From contig CAVTSD010000001.1 in assembly GCA_963737365.1 (NCBI GenBank), positions 620,001 to 684,000 of the forward strand: 64,000 nucleotides of DNA. The letters are read 5' to 3'. The notes under the pieces are model-generated. The model was not told the DNA's origin, ran no database searches, and saw nothing but the letters and a program-made list of their open reading frames with translations. The DNA is from Roseiarcus sp963737365. Lineage in GTDB: Bacteria; Pseudomonadota; Alphaproteobacteria; Rhizobiales; Beijerinckiaceae. The translations under genes were made by a program, and so were the position numbers. Numbering within the stretch: the first letter of the stretch is position 1; the number at the start of each line of letters is the position of its first letter. Shown piece after piece: positions 9,216 through 18,910 of this stretch.

Positions 9216-9224
9216 CGTGTGCGC

Positions 9225-9338
9225 CTAATAACCCGTGGCGGCTGCGTCCGCGTAAGCCGGCGCGAGCTCGATCGTCACCGTGGCCGCCGCCCCGCAAGCC
9301 ATGGTCACGGCGACAAGTATAATCAGCAGATAATGCAT
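9225..9338 (-). CDS. Possible 37-residue single-pass membrane peptide
   Basis: A short reading frame encodes one hydrophobic segment beginning MHYLLIILVAVTMACGAA, followed by a small alanine-rich tail. GGGG lies 4-7 bases upstream of the ATG. It lies alone between the aldo/keto reductase and the SDR gene. I do not recognise a family. It could be a small exported or membrane peptide, or a chance ORF. Confidence 0.3.
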   Translation of the reverse strand: MHYLLIILVAVTMACGAAATVTIELAPAYADAAATGY

Positions 9339-9587
9339 GGTCCCCAAACCCGCCGTCCCCCTTCGACGCTGCGCCGGCCAAAAGCGCCAGGCCGGCGCCC
9401 AAGTCAAGATCAAATCATGGCGCGCGCAGTCCACATGCGCAGTGAGCGCGGTCACATTTCAATGTCCGCTTACCATAGTCGTCAAATGGTTATCGGCGAA
9501 GCGGCTAACGATTGGTTAATCGCTCCGGTCGCGCCAAAGCGAGAGGATGTGGCGCCAGAGACACAGGCGCGATTGGCGCCTCCGGCC

Positions 9588-10343
9588 CTACCCTCGGCCG
9601 ACGAAGGGCATATTGGTCGCCATGATTGTCATGGTGAGCACGTTGGTCGAGAGCGGCAGGTTCGCCATGTTCGCAACCGCGGCGCCGACATCGGCGGGGT
9701 CCATGGTCGGCTCCACCGCCATACGCCCGTCGGCCTGCATGACGCCCGAGGTCATCCGACGCGCCATTTCGGTCAGCGCGTTGCCGATGTCGATCTGGCC
9801 GCAAGCGATGTCATGCGCGCGCCCGTCGAGGGCGATCGACTTGGTGAGCCCGGTGACGGCGTGTTTGGTCGCATTGTAGGAGATAGCCATGGGCCTCGGC
9901 GTGTGCGCCGAGATCGAGCCGTTGTTGATGATCCGCCCGCCCTGCGGTTTCTGGCGCTTCATGAGGCCGAAAGCGGCTTGGGCGCAGAGGAACATGCCGT
10001 TGAGGTTCACGTCGACCACCGCCTTCCAGGTCTCGTAGGGCAGTTCGTCGATCGGAACCGCCGGCGCGCCCCGCCCGGCATTGTTGAACAGGAGGTCGAG
10101 GCGGCCGAACTCGCGCTCGACCTCTGCGAACAAGGCTTTGACCGCGTCGGGGTCGGTCACGTCGGCGGCACGGGCAAGCGCGCGGCGCCCAAGCGCCTTG
10201 ACCTCGCCAGCCGTGTCCTCGAGGAGTTCGCTCCGTCGGCCAGTTAGGGCAACGTCCCAGCCTGTGCGCGCCAAAGCCAGCGCCGATGCTTTTCCAACCC
10301 CCGAACCCGCGCCCGTCACCAGGGCAAAACGCTCGCCTTCCAT
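9588..10343 (-). CDS. SDR-family NAD(P)-dependent oxidoreductase
   Basis: The 251-residue cytoplasmic enzyme has the classical short-chain dehydrogenase signatures: TGAGSGVG (10-17) for cofactor binding, NNAG (87-90), catalytic Ser144, and YNATK with Tyr156 and Lys160. It would oxidise or reduce an alcohol/carbonyl pair; the substrate is not evident. The start at 10343 is the ATG beginning MEGERFALVTG, just ahead of the Rossmann strand. It lies 17 bp downstream of the DMT transporter gene, so the two are probably co-transcribed, perhaps as a catabolic or export pair. Confidence 0.88.
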   Translation of the reverse strand: MEGERFALVTGAGSGVGKASALALARTGWDVALTGRRSELLEDTAGEVKALGRRALARAADVTDPDAVKALFAEVEREFGRLDLLFNNAGRGAPAVPIDELPYETWKAVVDVNLNGMFLCAQAAFGLMKRQKPQGGRIINNGSISAHTPRPMAISYNATKHAVTGLTKSIALDGRAHDIACGQIDIGNALTEMARRMTSGVMQADGRMAVEPTMDPADVGAAVANMANLPLSTNVLTMTIMATNMPFVGRG

Positions 10344-10360
10344 GCTTCCTCCCTTAAGGC

Positions 10361-11236
10361 TCAAAGAACCCGTTCCTGTCTCAGCTCCGGCGCCATCCGC
10401 CAGACGGCGGCGCCAAGCACGATCGCGCCGCCAACGAGGGTCGCCACGCCCGGGTTCTCGCCAAAGGCGATAAACACCCACAAGGGCCCGAGCACAACAT
10501 CCAGAAGACTGATGAGGCCCGCTTCCGCCGAGGGAATGAACTTAGCGCCCTCCATGAAGAGGACGAAGGCGAGGCCGATCGTCGTCAGCCCGAACATGAA
10601 CAGGATGGCGAAATCAAAGAGGCTGATCGGTTCGAGCGGCGAATGGGCGAGGCCGAAGATGCCGGAGCCAAAGGCGCCGAGGCAATTGACGATAATCATC
10701 GAGGCGCCCGGCTGGCGGCGCTGCAAAACGATCATGCCGGCAAAGGCGAGCGTCATCAGCATCGACAAAGCCTGACCCAGAAGACGCCCGGAGCCGAGCC
10801 CGCTCGCCACCATAATGATGATGCCAACGAGCGCAACGCTCGAGGCGATGAGCGTGCGGGCCGACACCCGCTCGCCATTGACGAGGAAGCCCATCGCCGC
10901 CGCGACGAAAGGCATGGTCGCGTAGATCACCATGACGTCGGCGATTGTCGTCGTCATCACCGAAGCGGTGTAGGCGGAGATCGCAATCATCGCGAGCAGC
11001 GCCACGACCGGCGACAGCGCGCCGAAGCCGAGCGGGTTGTCGAGCCGCCCGCTTCGCCATTCGATCAGCCCGACCGTTGCGATCGAGGCCGCGCCAAGCA
11101 GCGCCCGCCAGCCCATCACCGTCCAGACGTCGAGATGGGCGAGGAGGCGGGCGAACAGGCCCGCGAGGCTCCAAAGGACCGTGGCGATGAGAACCAGCAG
11201 CACGCCGCGCCGGCGCGCGGACGTGTCGCCCGGCAT
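10361..11236 (-). CDS. DMT-superfamily (EamA) transporter
   Basis: The 291-residue protein is almost entirely hydrophobic, with about ten membrane segments arranged as two EamA repeats. The first begins LLVLIATVLWSLAGLFARLL and the second lies in the C-terminal half (SAEAGLISLLDVVLGPLWVF). EamA proteins export or import small metabolites such as amino acids. The start is well supported by GAGGAG about nine bases upstream of the ATG at 11236. The downstream SDR gene is 17 bp away on the same strand. The substrate is unknown. Confidence 0.88.
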   Translation of the reverse strand: MPGDTSARRRGVLLVLIATVLWSLAGLFARLLAHLDVWTVMGWRALLGAASIATVGLIEWRSGRLDNPLGFGALSPVVALLAMIAISAYTASVMTTTIADVMVIYATMPFVAAAMGFLVNGERVSARTLIASSVALVGIIIMVASGLGSGRLLGQALSMLMTLAFAGMIVLQRRQPGASMIIVNCLGAFGSGIFGLAHSPLEPISLFDFAILFMFGLTTIGLAFVLFMEGAKFIPSAEAGLISLLDVVLGPLWVFIAFGENPGVATLVGGAIVLGAAVWRMAPELRQERVL

Positions 11237-11304
11237 GGAAAATTGCTCCTCATCGAGGGGTCGAAAGGAGAATAAGGAGATTCGCGACCGGGGGGAACTG
11301 GCGC

Positions 11305-12327
11305 TCAGGGCGGCGTTTCGGCTGCGGGCGCGCGCCGAATCTCGCCTCTCAGTCTTTGGACGAACTTCAACACATGGCCCGGAAGCCGTGCGCATGGCGC
11401 GATAAGGGCGGAAACTGTCGAGCGGAACGGCGCCCCCTCATCGCCAACGCCGAAAACGATGGGCTGGCGCGCTTTGGCGGGTATGGCCAGCGTGCCGAAC
11501 GCCCAGTCCCAAATGGCGAGCGCAAAGCCGAAGTTCCTGTCGAAATGGGCGGGATTGACCGAATGATGCAGCTGGTGATGGGCCGGACTCTGCAAGATCC
11601 GGCCGGCGATTCCGGTGAACGCGATCCACATGTTGCTGTGCCGGAGATGCCCATAGGTCAGGAGGAACATCATGATGAGGATGTTGCCGTTGAGCAGCGT
11701 GAACGGCTGGACGCCCGGACCGAAGACATAAGTCATGACGCCGAATGTGGCGCCCGTGCAGAGGCCGATCAGATTGACCATGACGATGATCTCGACCGGG
11801 TGCTGGCGCAATTCGGTGAGGGGGGTCAACACCTCGGCGGAATGGTGCACCTTGTGGAACTCCCACATCGCCGGGATTTTGTGGAAGAGGTAGTGTCCAA
11901 ACCAGTAGGCGAACTCATAAGTCAGCAATTGAAGCGCTGTCGCCATCGTCATGACGGCCCACGCCGGCCAATGGGTTGGAGCATGCGCTCCAAAGACGCC
12001 GACCAGCGCGTTGTCGATCCGGTCGCGCCAGAAGAACAGGCCGAAGGCGATGAGGCCGTAGGCGGAGGCGAACACGATCCCGTTCAGCGCCCACAAGCGC
12101 ATATCGACGAGCGAGGACGGATGCAGGATGACGCGCCGGGCGAAGACGGTGCGGACAAAGCCGCGCGCGCTGATGCGGCGTTGTTGCGCTCGCCGACAGC
12201 TAACGTAGTAGAGCGCGGAGAACAGCAGCGCGCCGCCAAGCGCTGGCGCGCCATAGGGCGAGTAGGGACCGAACATATCGCGGGCGGCGCTCGTAAGCGG
12301 CGTCCAGATCGCGTCAAGACCGGGCAC
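11305..12327 (-). CDS. Sterol desaturase / fatty acid hydroxylase family protein
   Basis: The 340-residue membrane protein has four to six hydrophobic segments and the histidine clusters of the di-iron fatty acid hydroxylase superfamily: HYLFH (145-149), HKVHH (158-162), and HHQLHH further on. These ligands bind two irons for O2-dependent hydroxylation or desaturation of a lipid. Bacterial members act on fatty acids, hopanoids or carotenoids, and which applies here is not visible. It lies 68 bp upstream of the DMT gene on the same strand and could belong to the same transcript. Confidence 0.87.
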   Translation of the reverse strand: MPGLDAIWTPLTSAARDMFGPYSPYGAPALGGALLFSALYYVSCRRAQQRRISARGFVRTVFARRVILHPSSLVDMRLWALNGIVFASAYGLIAFGLFFWRDRIDNALVGVFGAHAPTHWPAWAVMTMATALQLLTYEFAYWFGHYLFHKIPAMWEFHKVHHSAEVLTPLTELRQHPVEIIVMVNLIGLCTGATFGVMTYVFGPGVQPFTLLNGNILIMMFLLTYGHLRHSNMWIAFTGIAGRILQSPAHHQLHHSVNPAHFDRNFGFALAIWDWAFGTLAIPAKARQPIVFGVGDEGAPFRSTVSALIAPCARLPGHVLKFVQRLRGEIRRAPAAETPP

Positions 12328-12383
12328 GCCCGTTTCTCCTTTTGGAGCAGCGCCAACATAGGGCTCGCCGCATTTCGGGAGCG

Positions 12384-14669
12384 TTAAGGCGAGGGCCGCT
12401 TCAGGATCGCGCCGAGGACGTTCGAGTAGTCGTCGGTCCAGGTGCGAAAGGAAGGATCGGCGGCGGCAGGGCGCCAGCCATTTTCAGGTACAAGCGCGCC
12501 GAAGTCCTTTTCGTCGCGCGCCAGCACCGCGATATGCGCTGCGGCATGAAACGTCGTTTTGAAGTCGGGAGCGGAACGATCGCGCTTGTCTCTGACGGCA
12601 AGGCCGACAGCATGGGCTGAGGAAGCGACAATGTCCGTCAGGTCCATATTCCGATTGGTGATGTTCATGACGATCTTGCCGTGCGGCGCGAGGATCGACT
12701 CGTAAAGACGCATCGCCTCCTCGGTCAGCAGATGAACCGGGATGTTGTCTGAGCTGTAAGCGTCGAGGATGAGGAGGTCGAACGGCTCGCGAGCGTCGGT
12801 CAGCGTGAGCCGCGCGTCGCCGACGATCACGCGCATATCCGCGCCGCAAGTCGGCATGGTGCGGAAAAGGCCGGACCGCGTGCTGATGCGCACGAGTTCA
12901 GGATCGATCTCGTAGATGCTCCAGCTTTCGCCGGGCGCACGGCTGCACGCGAGCGCGCCAACACCCAGACCGACGAGCGCGACACGGGGCAGTCGTCCCC
13001 CTTGCGCGGCGCGCGCGGCGTCAATCGCCTCCTCAAACGGTCCGCCCTGGTAATAGTAGGTGAGTTGTTCTGGCCGACCGGCGACCGGCGCGCCGTCATT
13101 GGCGGTGAGCCGCTCGGCGCCGTGAATGATCGCGCCGTGAAACAACAGCCGCGCTTTGCCGTCGGCGAAATCGACGATCTTATGCACGCCGAAAAACGAA
13201 CGCGCGTAGACGACGTGACTTAACCCAAGCTCATAAGACTGCGTCAGCGCGAACATGACCGCGGCGAGCGCCAGCATCCGCACCGGATGTGCGTTTTGCC
13301 AGATGAAAGCTGCTGCAAGACCGAACAGACCTATGAGAAAGAAAACGGGAGTGGATCCCTCGAGTCCGCCTCCCAGAACCGCCGCCGGCGCGAGCAAGAC
13401 CGCGCCAAGAATCAGGATTGGAACGGCTTCGCGTCTCCACGTCGAGAACGGCGCGCTTAAGAGATGCGGACGCGCGATCAGCGCCGCCACGATCAGAATT
13501 GGGTATTCGGCGACGGTCGAAAAGAGATGCGGCGCGATCAGCGCCGCGAAAATTCCCCCGAGCGCGCCGCCAAAAGACATCCACAAATAGAAGCCCGTGA
13601 GATGCGCGGCGTCTGGCCTGCGCGCGTAAAGCGCGCCGTGGCAGAGCAACGCGGCGACGAAAAAGGCGGTGAGATGGAGCGGGACAGCAAGCGCCGTTGG
13701 CGTCCAGCGCGCCAGGACGAAAGAGAAGGCCAGCGCAACCGTCAGGCCAGTCTGCATCCTCAAGAGAAGCCCGCGCGACACAATCTCGCGGTCTCGGAAA
13801 ACGATCACGAAGGACAAGAGGAAGAGGGCGAGCGGAATGACCCACAGATAGGGCGCCGAAACGATCTCCACGCCAATATGAGCGGTCACCGCCACCAAAA
13901 GCGCCGAGGGCACGAACGAAAGAAGCATCCATTGGGCGCGAGCGCGCAAGCCCGGCGCGGGCGTCTGGCATGCTGGGGCGCGCCCGGCGTCGGCCTTCGA
14001 CGCTCGCCACACGAGCGCGGCGCACCCGCCGATCAGAATCGTCGTGCAGGCGAAGCCATAGGTCCACAGATGGGATTGCTGATGCAGCGTCAGCGCCGGC
14101 TCGACCAGGAAAGGATAGGCGAGGAGCGAGACCAGAGAGCCGATGTTTGACGCGCGATAGAGGAAGTAAGGGTTGTGCGCGTTCGGATGTCCTGAGCGAA
14201 CGAACCAGGCCTGCAAGAGCGGGGCGTTGCCGGCGAGAGCGAAGAACGGCAAGCCAACCGACATCGCCAACAGCCCGATCAGCCACGTCGCCTGTCCATA
14301 TTCGGGCGGGCGACCGAAACTAACGGCGACGCTGATCGGCAAGCTCACAAAAGCGAGCGCGAGCAGGCCCAGATGAATGGAGACAGCCCAGCCGAAGCGG
14401 AGATATCGCGTCGAAAGATGAGCGTAGAGATACCCGGCCAGCACCATTGTTTGGAAGAAGACCATGGCGACCGACCAGACGGACGGGGATCCGCCCAACC
14501 GCGGCAGCACCATTTTCGTGAACATCGGCTGGATGCCGAAGAGGAGAGCGGCGGAGAGAAACAAGGCCGCAGTGAAGACCAGGACCTGGATTCGTCCGGC
14601 GACAATTTGGATTCGCCCGGCGGCGATTGTCTGCGAAGCGCGGGAGCTCGTGAGGCCGAGAGCGGTCAT
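12384..14669 (-). CDS. Fused MFS-like membrane protein / spermidine synthase-like protein
   Basis: The 761-residue protein joins a polytopic membrane region (about residues 30-490, beginning FTAALFLSAALLFGIQPMFTKMVLPRLGG) to a C-terminal Rossmann domain of the spermidine synthase type (about 500-750). The latter shows VALVGLGVGALA, YEIDPE, GDARLTL and LDAYSSDNIPVHLLT. This fusion is a recognised family, but its reaction is not established; polyamine synthesis should not be assumed. It lies 56 bp upstream of the fatty acid hydroxylase gene on the same strand. Confidence 0.9.
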   Translation of the reverse strand: MTALGLTSSRASQTIAAGRIQIVAGRIQVLVFTAALFLSAALLFGIQPMFTKMVLPRLGGSPSVWSVAMVFFQTMVLAGYLYAHLSTRYLRFGWAVSIHLGLLALAFVSLPISVAVSFGRPPEYGQATWLIGLLAMSVGLPFFALAGNAPLLQAWFVRSGHPNAHNPYFLYRASNIGSLVSLLAYPFLVEPALTLHQQSHLWTYGFACTTILIGGCAALVWRASKADAGRAPACQTPAPGLRARAQWMLLSFVPSALLVAVTAHIGVEIVSAPYLWVIPLALFLLSFVIVFRDREIVSRGLLLRMQTGLTVALAFSFVLARWTPTALAVPLHLTAFFVAALLCHGALYARRPDAAHLTGFYLWMSFGGALGGIFAALIAPHLFSTVAEYPILIVAALIARPHLLSAPFSTWRREAVPILILGAVLLAPAAVLGGGLEGSTPVFFLIGLFGLAAAFIWQNAHPVRMLALAAVMFALTQSYELGLSHVVYARSFFGVHKIVDFADGKARLLFHGAIIHGAERLTANDGAPVAGRPEQLTYYYQGGPFEEAIDAARAAQGGRLPRVALVGLGVGALACSRAPGESWSIYEIDPELVRISTRSGLFRTMPTCGADMRVIVGDARLTLTDAREPFDLLILDAYSSDNIPVHLLTEEAMRLYESILAPHGKIVMNITNRNMDLTDIVASSAHAVGLAVRDKRDRSAPDFKTTFHAAAHIAVLARDEKDFGALVPENGWRPAAADPSFRTWTDDYSNVLGAILKRPSP

Positions 14670-14917
14670 AAATCTTTGGGGCTCGATGAGCTGCGTGCGA
14701 TTGTGGCTCGCGGGCGCTTAAGTTTTAGCTAAGAGGCCTCGTGAAACTTTACTGCGAGTTGGCCGAACCGCAGGCGTCAGAATAAAAGACAGACGGCCGC
14801 CCTGCGGTCGCGTTAGGGAAGCGGCGGCGCAAGGGCGCTAACGAACGGTGCTCCCGAAGGATCAGGGAGACCTGGCAAAGCCATTGTCGTTCGACGGCCG
14901 GAGGTTGCTGGAAGACC

Positions 14918-15613
14918 ATGATTGTGTCGGACTGGGGCAGCTTCGCCGAAACCGCGAATTCCGCGTTTCTGCTCGCTTTCTCCTCGCTGTTCTCGATCAT
15001 CAACCCGATCGGCGGCGCGTTGATCTTCTATGGCTTCACCAAGGACTTCAGCTCCCCGGACCGGGAGAAAATCGCGGCGCGCGTCGGCTTCTATTCGCTC
15101 TTCATCATGTTCGGGGCGTTGTGGACCGGGACATACATCCTGTCCTTCTTCGGCGTCTCGATCGACGCCTTGCGCATCGCTGGCGGCACGGTGATCGCGC
15201 TGAGCGGTTTCCAGCTCCTGACCACGAGCGATTCGCATCCGGACCAGAAGCGCCACGAGCGGGAAGCCACGCCGAATAGTGACGATGACCCGATGCAACT
15301 CGCGTTCTTCCCGCTGACCTTGCCGTTCACTACGGGGCCCGGGACGATCGCTGTCGCGATCACGATCGGCGCCGAGAGGCCGTCACACAGCGTTGGCCTC
15401 GCGGCGTTTGTCCTCGGCGCGAGCGTCGCCGCGCTCGCCAATGCGGCCATCATCTGGATCGGCTACCGCTTCGCCGATCGCCTGACCGCGCTAATGGGCC
15501 CGACAGCGCGGCAGGTCATCGTGCGGCTGATGGCGTTCCTTCTCATGTGCATCGGCGTGCAAATCCTGGTGACGGCGATCGGCGACCTCGTCGCCAAGTG
15601 GCGCGTCGCCTAG
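14918..15613 (+). CDS. MarC-family integral membrane protein
   Basis: The 231-residue protein has about six hydrophobic segments and the MarC/UPF0056 signatures LFSIINPIGGALIF near the N-terminus and FPLTLPFTTGPGTIAVAI in the middle. The family is widespread; despite the name, its transport function is not established. GGAGG lies upstream of the ATG. The stop codon overlaps that of the convergent xylulokinase gene by 4 bp, the two stops sharing a palindromic CTAG. Confidence 0.9.
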   Translation: MIVSDWGSFAETANSAFLLAFSSLFSIINPIGGALIFYGFTKDFSSPDREKIAARVGFYSLFIMFGALWTGTYILSFFGVSIDALRIAGGTVIALSGFQLLTTSDSHPDQKRHEREATPNSDDDPMQLAFFPLTLPFTTGPGTIAVAITIGAERPSHSVGLAAFVLGASVAALANAAIIWIGYRFADRLTALMGPTARQVIVRLMAFLLMCIGVQILVTAIGDLVAKWRVA

Positions 15614-17109
15614 AGGCGTGTCGTTTTTTCGGCTCCGTAGAGCGCGCGATAGCGCTTCAGGCGCGGGGCGTAAGCCGCGGCGCGTGTGGCGTCGGGGACG
15701 AACTCACGCTGGATAGGCGGACGTGGGCAAACCGCCTCGACGCTTCCCGCCCTTGCGGCCAGCATGCCGAGCCTGGCCGCGCCAAGCGCTGCGCCTGCTT
15801 CCGCGCCGGAAGCGAGATCGATCGTCAAGCCGGTGACGTCGGCGATCATCTGCGCCCAGAATTCCGACCGCGCGCCCCCGCCAACCAGCAGCGGGCGAAC
15901 TGGCCGCGCGCCGGCCGCGTCAAGAACGTCGACCCCGTCGGCGAAGGAAAACGCGACGCCCTCCATGACTGCGAACACCAGCGCGTCGGCGCCGTGCTCG
16001 GCGCGTAGCCCTGCGAAGGTTGCGGTCGCCGCAGCGTCGTTGTGGGGGGTGCGCTCGCCGCTGAGATAGGGGAGGAAGATCGGCGCGGAAGCGACAGCGC
16101 TTTGCGACCGCGCGAACGAATCCGCGCCGGCGATCATTCCGCCGATGTCGCCCTCGCGCCCCAGGACGCCAGCGACCCAGGCGAGCGAGGAGGCCGCCGA
16201 GAGCATCACCGCCATGCCGTGCCAGCGGTTCGGCAACGCGTGACAAAATGCGTGCAGCGTCCGCTCGGGAAGGCTGACGAAACGGTCGGTAACGGAAAAG
16301 ATGACGCCCGACGTTCCGAGCGAAACGAAGCCCGCCCCCGGCGCCGTCGCGCCGACGCCGATGGCCGAGGCCGCGTTGTCGCCGCCTCCGCCCGCGATCG
16401 GAACCTTGAGCCCTGCGAGCCCCCAGGCGGCGGCGACGTCCGGCGCGAGATAAGCAGAAACCTCCGAGCCCTCAACCAGCCGGGGCATGGCCGCCTGTGT
16501 CAGGCCAGTCGCAGCCAGCAGGGCGTCGTCCCACCGCCGCCGTCCGACATCGAGCCAGAGCGTGCCGGAGGCGTCGGACATCTCGGACACAGCCTCGCCC
16601 GAAAGCCGCAAGCGCACATAATCCTTGGGCAACAAAACCCGCTTCGTCGCCTTGGCGATCTCGGGCTCGTGCGCGGCGACCCACAGCAATTTCGGCGCGG
16701 TGAAGCCGGGCATGGCGAGATTGCCCGTGCGCTCCTCGAGGTCGGGGACGCGCCGCCTGAGCTCAGCGCATTCGGTGAACGAGCGCCCGTCGTTCCACAA
16801 AATCGCGGGCCTTAGCGGCTTGTCCTCGGCGTCGAGGAGCGTCGCGCCATGCATCTGGCCCGAGAGGCCGATGCCGGTCAGAGCCGCAAACTGCGATGGC
16901 GCGTCGCGGCGGATCGTCGCGACTGCCGTCTCGACACCCTCAACCCACGCGGCCGGGTCCTGCTCGCTCCATAACGGATGAGGGCGCGAAACGCTGAGCG
17001 GAATGGAGGCTTCCCCCACGGTGCGCTGCGCTGCGTCGACAAGCAGCGCCTTCACCGAGGACGTGCCGATGTCGAGCCCCAGAAATGTCTCTTGCGCCCG
17101 CTCAGTCAT
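15610..17109 (-). CDS. xylB: Xylulokinase
   Basis: The 499-residue FGGY-family kinase phosphorylates D-xylulose to xylulose-5-phosphate. The N-terminal phosphate-binding strand reads FLGLDIGTSSVKA, followed by the substrate motif GLSGQMHGATLL and LWNDGRS. The C-terminal half has GGGGDNAASAIG, SLGTSGV and LVGGGARSEFWAQMIAD. Length and motif order match bacterial XylB. No xylose isomerase or pentose transporter is adjacent, so it may act in another pentose or pentitol route. The 3' end overlaps marC by 4 bp. Confidence 0.92.
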   Translation of the reverse strand: MTERAQETFLGLDIGTSSVKALLVDAAQRTVGEASIPLSVSRPHPLWSEQDPAAWVEGVETAVATIRRDAPSQFAALTGIGLSGQMHGATLLDAEDKPLRPAILWNDGRSFTECAELRRRVPDLEERTGNLAMPGFTAPKLLWVAAHEPEIAKATKRVLLPKDYVRLRLSGEAVSEMSDASGTLWLDVGRRRWDDALLAATGLTQAAMPRLVEGSEVSAYLAPDVAAAWGLAGLKVPIAGGGGDNAASAIGVGATAPGAGFVSLGTSGVIFSVTDRFVSLPERTLHAFCHALPNRWHGMAVMLSAASSLAWVAGVLGREGDIGGMIAGADSFARSQSAVASAPIFLPYLSGERTPHNDAAATATFAGLRAEHGADALVFAVMEGVAFSFADGVDVLDAAGARPVRPLLVGGGARSEFWAQMIADVTGLTIDLASGAEAGAALGAARLGMLAARAGSVEAVCPRPPIQREFVPDATRAAAYAPRLKRYRALYGAEKTTRL

Positions 17110-17133
17110 CGTCGCCCCCTTGCGTCCGCCACC

Positions 17134-17167
17134 ATAAACAAAAAGCCCCGGCCTTGTCGCCGGGGCT
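17134..17167 (-). terminator. Rho-independent terminator of the cold-shock gene
   Basis: A perfect 9-bp stem (AGCCCCGGC / GCCGGGGCT, 17144-17152 with 17159-17167) encloses a 6-base loop. Read on the minus strand it is followed by a T-rich run (TTTTTGTTTT). It lies 33 bp after the stop of the cold-shock gene and just ahead of the start of xylB, so it separates the two units. Confidence 0.88.
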
Positions 17168-17199
17168 AGAGGTTCTAGCGCGCCCGATTCAAAAGAAAA

Positions 17200-17409
17200 T
17201 CAGGCGACCTGCAGGTTGCCCGCCGACGAGCGTCCGGTGCGCTTGTCGGCGACAATCTCATAGGCGACCTTCTGGCCCTCGTTGAGCTCGCGGAGACCCG
17301 CGCGCTCGACGGCGCTGATATGGACGAACACGTCCTTGCCGCCATCATCAGGCTGGATGAAACCAAAGCCTTTCGTTGCGTTGAACCATTTGACGGTTCC
17401 CGTAGCCAT
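17200..17409 (-). CDS. Cold-shock domain protein (CspA family)
   Basis: The 69-residue protein is a complete cold-shock domain that binds single-stranded RNA or DNA. The RNP1 and RNP2 motifs are intact (KGFGFIQ and VFVHISA), as is the opening GTVKWFNATKG. It is a monocistronic gene with its own strong terminator. Its 5' region is about 170 bp long, which would suit a long regulated leader; a TTGATT box at 17562-17567 (minus strand) could be a -35 element, but the matching -10 is poor. Confidence 0.95.
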   Translation of the reverse strand: MATGTVKWFNATKGFGFIQPDDGGKDVFVHISAVERAGLRELNEGQKVAYEIVADKRTGRSSAGNLQVA

Positions 17410-17584
17410 CGATGCAGTCCCATTAGATCAAGTTGAAGTGAGCGGCCGGATGTCGCCAGTCCGCTATCGGTGCGGAAGGCTTCCTCGTCGCGCCGCAAGA
17501 CGCGATGTCGAGTCGTCAGTCGGACATCGATGGCGGCCCCGATAGCCAGACAAGATGTTAAAATCAAGACAGCTGCTTGCCCGC

Positions 17585-18871
17585 TTACAGCCGCGCGCCG
17601 ACGGCATGGGCGACCTGCGCTCCAGCCTCGTAATAGGCTTCCCGGAAGCTTGGAAAAGCGGGCGCGTCCGGCTCAGTGACGGGGAGCGGCAGGTCCTTCT
17701 CGCTAAGCTTTCCGAGAACATGCTCGGCGAGCAGACGCCCGAACACCGTGCCCGTGCCGATGCCCCTGCCATTGTAGCCGCAGAAGGTCACGACATTCGG
17801 AGCCAGGCGATGGAAGCGCGGCAGCGCGTTTCCGGTCATGCCCATCATTCCGTACCATTGCGCCTCGAAGGCGACCTCGTGAACTTGCGGAAACGTCTTC
17901 TTGAGCGCGCGCTTCGCCCACGCCCCGTGGACCTCGAGGCCGCCGGCGCGCAGCGCGCCGATGCTGCCGAAGATAAGCCGTCCGGCCTGATCGAAACGGA
18001 ACGAGTTCATGATCATGCGCGTGTCCCAGCAGCCCTCGCGTCCCGGCAAAATCTTAGCTCTCAGCTCGTCGCTCAGGGGGCGGGTGGCAAAATTGAAATA
18101 GGGGATGCGGACCTGCTCCCGCTTCCCCTGCGGCCAAGGCCCGCTCTCCCCATAGGCGTCGGTGGCGACCACGACCCAGTCCGCCGCAACGGTCCCCCCG
18201 TCGGTCGTGAGGCGCCAGACCTTATCCGTCCGCTCGGCCGAGCGGACCGCGCTCCGCGTATGCACGCCCGCGCCCGCGGCGAGCGCCGCGCGGGCAAGCC
18301 CACGCGCGTAAGCCAGCGGCTGGATGGTGCCGGCGCGCAGGTCGAGCAACGAGCCCGCGTAAATGTCCACGCCGATCCGCCGCGCCGTCTCGTCACGGCT
18401 GAGAAGCTTCACCGGCGCGCCGCGCCCGCCCCATTGTGCAGAGCGCTCCTCGATCTTGGCGAGACCCGCGGCCCCGATCGCGCAATGGAGCGTGCCGTTG
18501 CGCACGAATTCGCAGTCGAGCCCATGCTTGGCGACGAGCGCCTCGACCTCGGAGGGTCCGTCGCCGAGCAATTTGAGCAGCCGCTCGCCATAATCGGCTC
18601 CGAGCCTTGTCGCGACATCGTCGGGCGCAAGCCACATGCCGGCGTTGACCAGGCCGACATTGCGCCCCGCGCCGCCGAAACCGATCTCGACCGCTTCAAG
18701 CGCGACAACCCTCGCCCCTGCCTCCGCGCAATGCAGCGCCGTCGAGAGCCCCGTATAGCCGCAGCCGATGATCGCCACATCGGCGCGAACGTCGCCGTTG
18801 AGCGGCGAAGTCGATGGCGCCGGGGGGGCCGTCATTTCCCAGAGGCCGTGCGAAAGCGGGTCGTTTTGCAT
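17585..18871 (-). CDS. FAD-dependent amine/amino-acid oxidase (DAO family, PuuB/OrdL-like)
   Basis: The 428-residue flavoprotein has the FAD-binding Rossmann motif GCGYTG (36-41) after the strand VAIIG and a DAO-family fold, with the late motif CGYNGRGIGTGTVFGR that contacts the flavin. Proteins of this type oxidise secondary amines or gamma-glutamylated polyamines; the substrate here is not known. The ATG at 18871 is chosen because homologous sequence (LSHGLWEMTAP) begins there. It follows a pyridine nucleotide-disulfide oxidoreductase gene by 39 bp on the same strand. Confidence 0.85.
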   Translation of the reverse strand: MQNDPLSHGLWEMTAPPAPSTSPLNGDVRADVAIIGCGYTGLSTALHCAEAGARVVALEAVEIGFGGAGRNVGLVNAGMWLAPDDVATRLGADYGERLLKLLGDGPSEVEALVAKHGLDCEFVRNGTLHCAIGAAGLAKIEERSAQWGGRGAPVKLLSRDETARRIGVDIYAGSLLDLRAGTIQPLAYARGLARAALAAGAGVHTRSAVRSAERTDKVWRLTTDGGTVAADWVVVATDAYGESGPWPQGKREQVRIPYFNFATRPLSDELRAKILPGREGCWDTRMIMNSFRFDQAGRLIFGSIGALRAGGLEVHGAWAKRALKKTFPQVHEVAFEAQWYGMMGMTGNALPRFHRLAPNVVTFCGYNGRGIGTGTVFGRLLAEHVLGKLSEKDLPLPVTEPDAPAFPSFREAYYEAGAQVAHAVGARL

Positions 18872-18910
18872 GGCCTTGAGAATAGCGGGCGCTTTCCGTT
18901 TCCGCACGGG

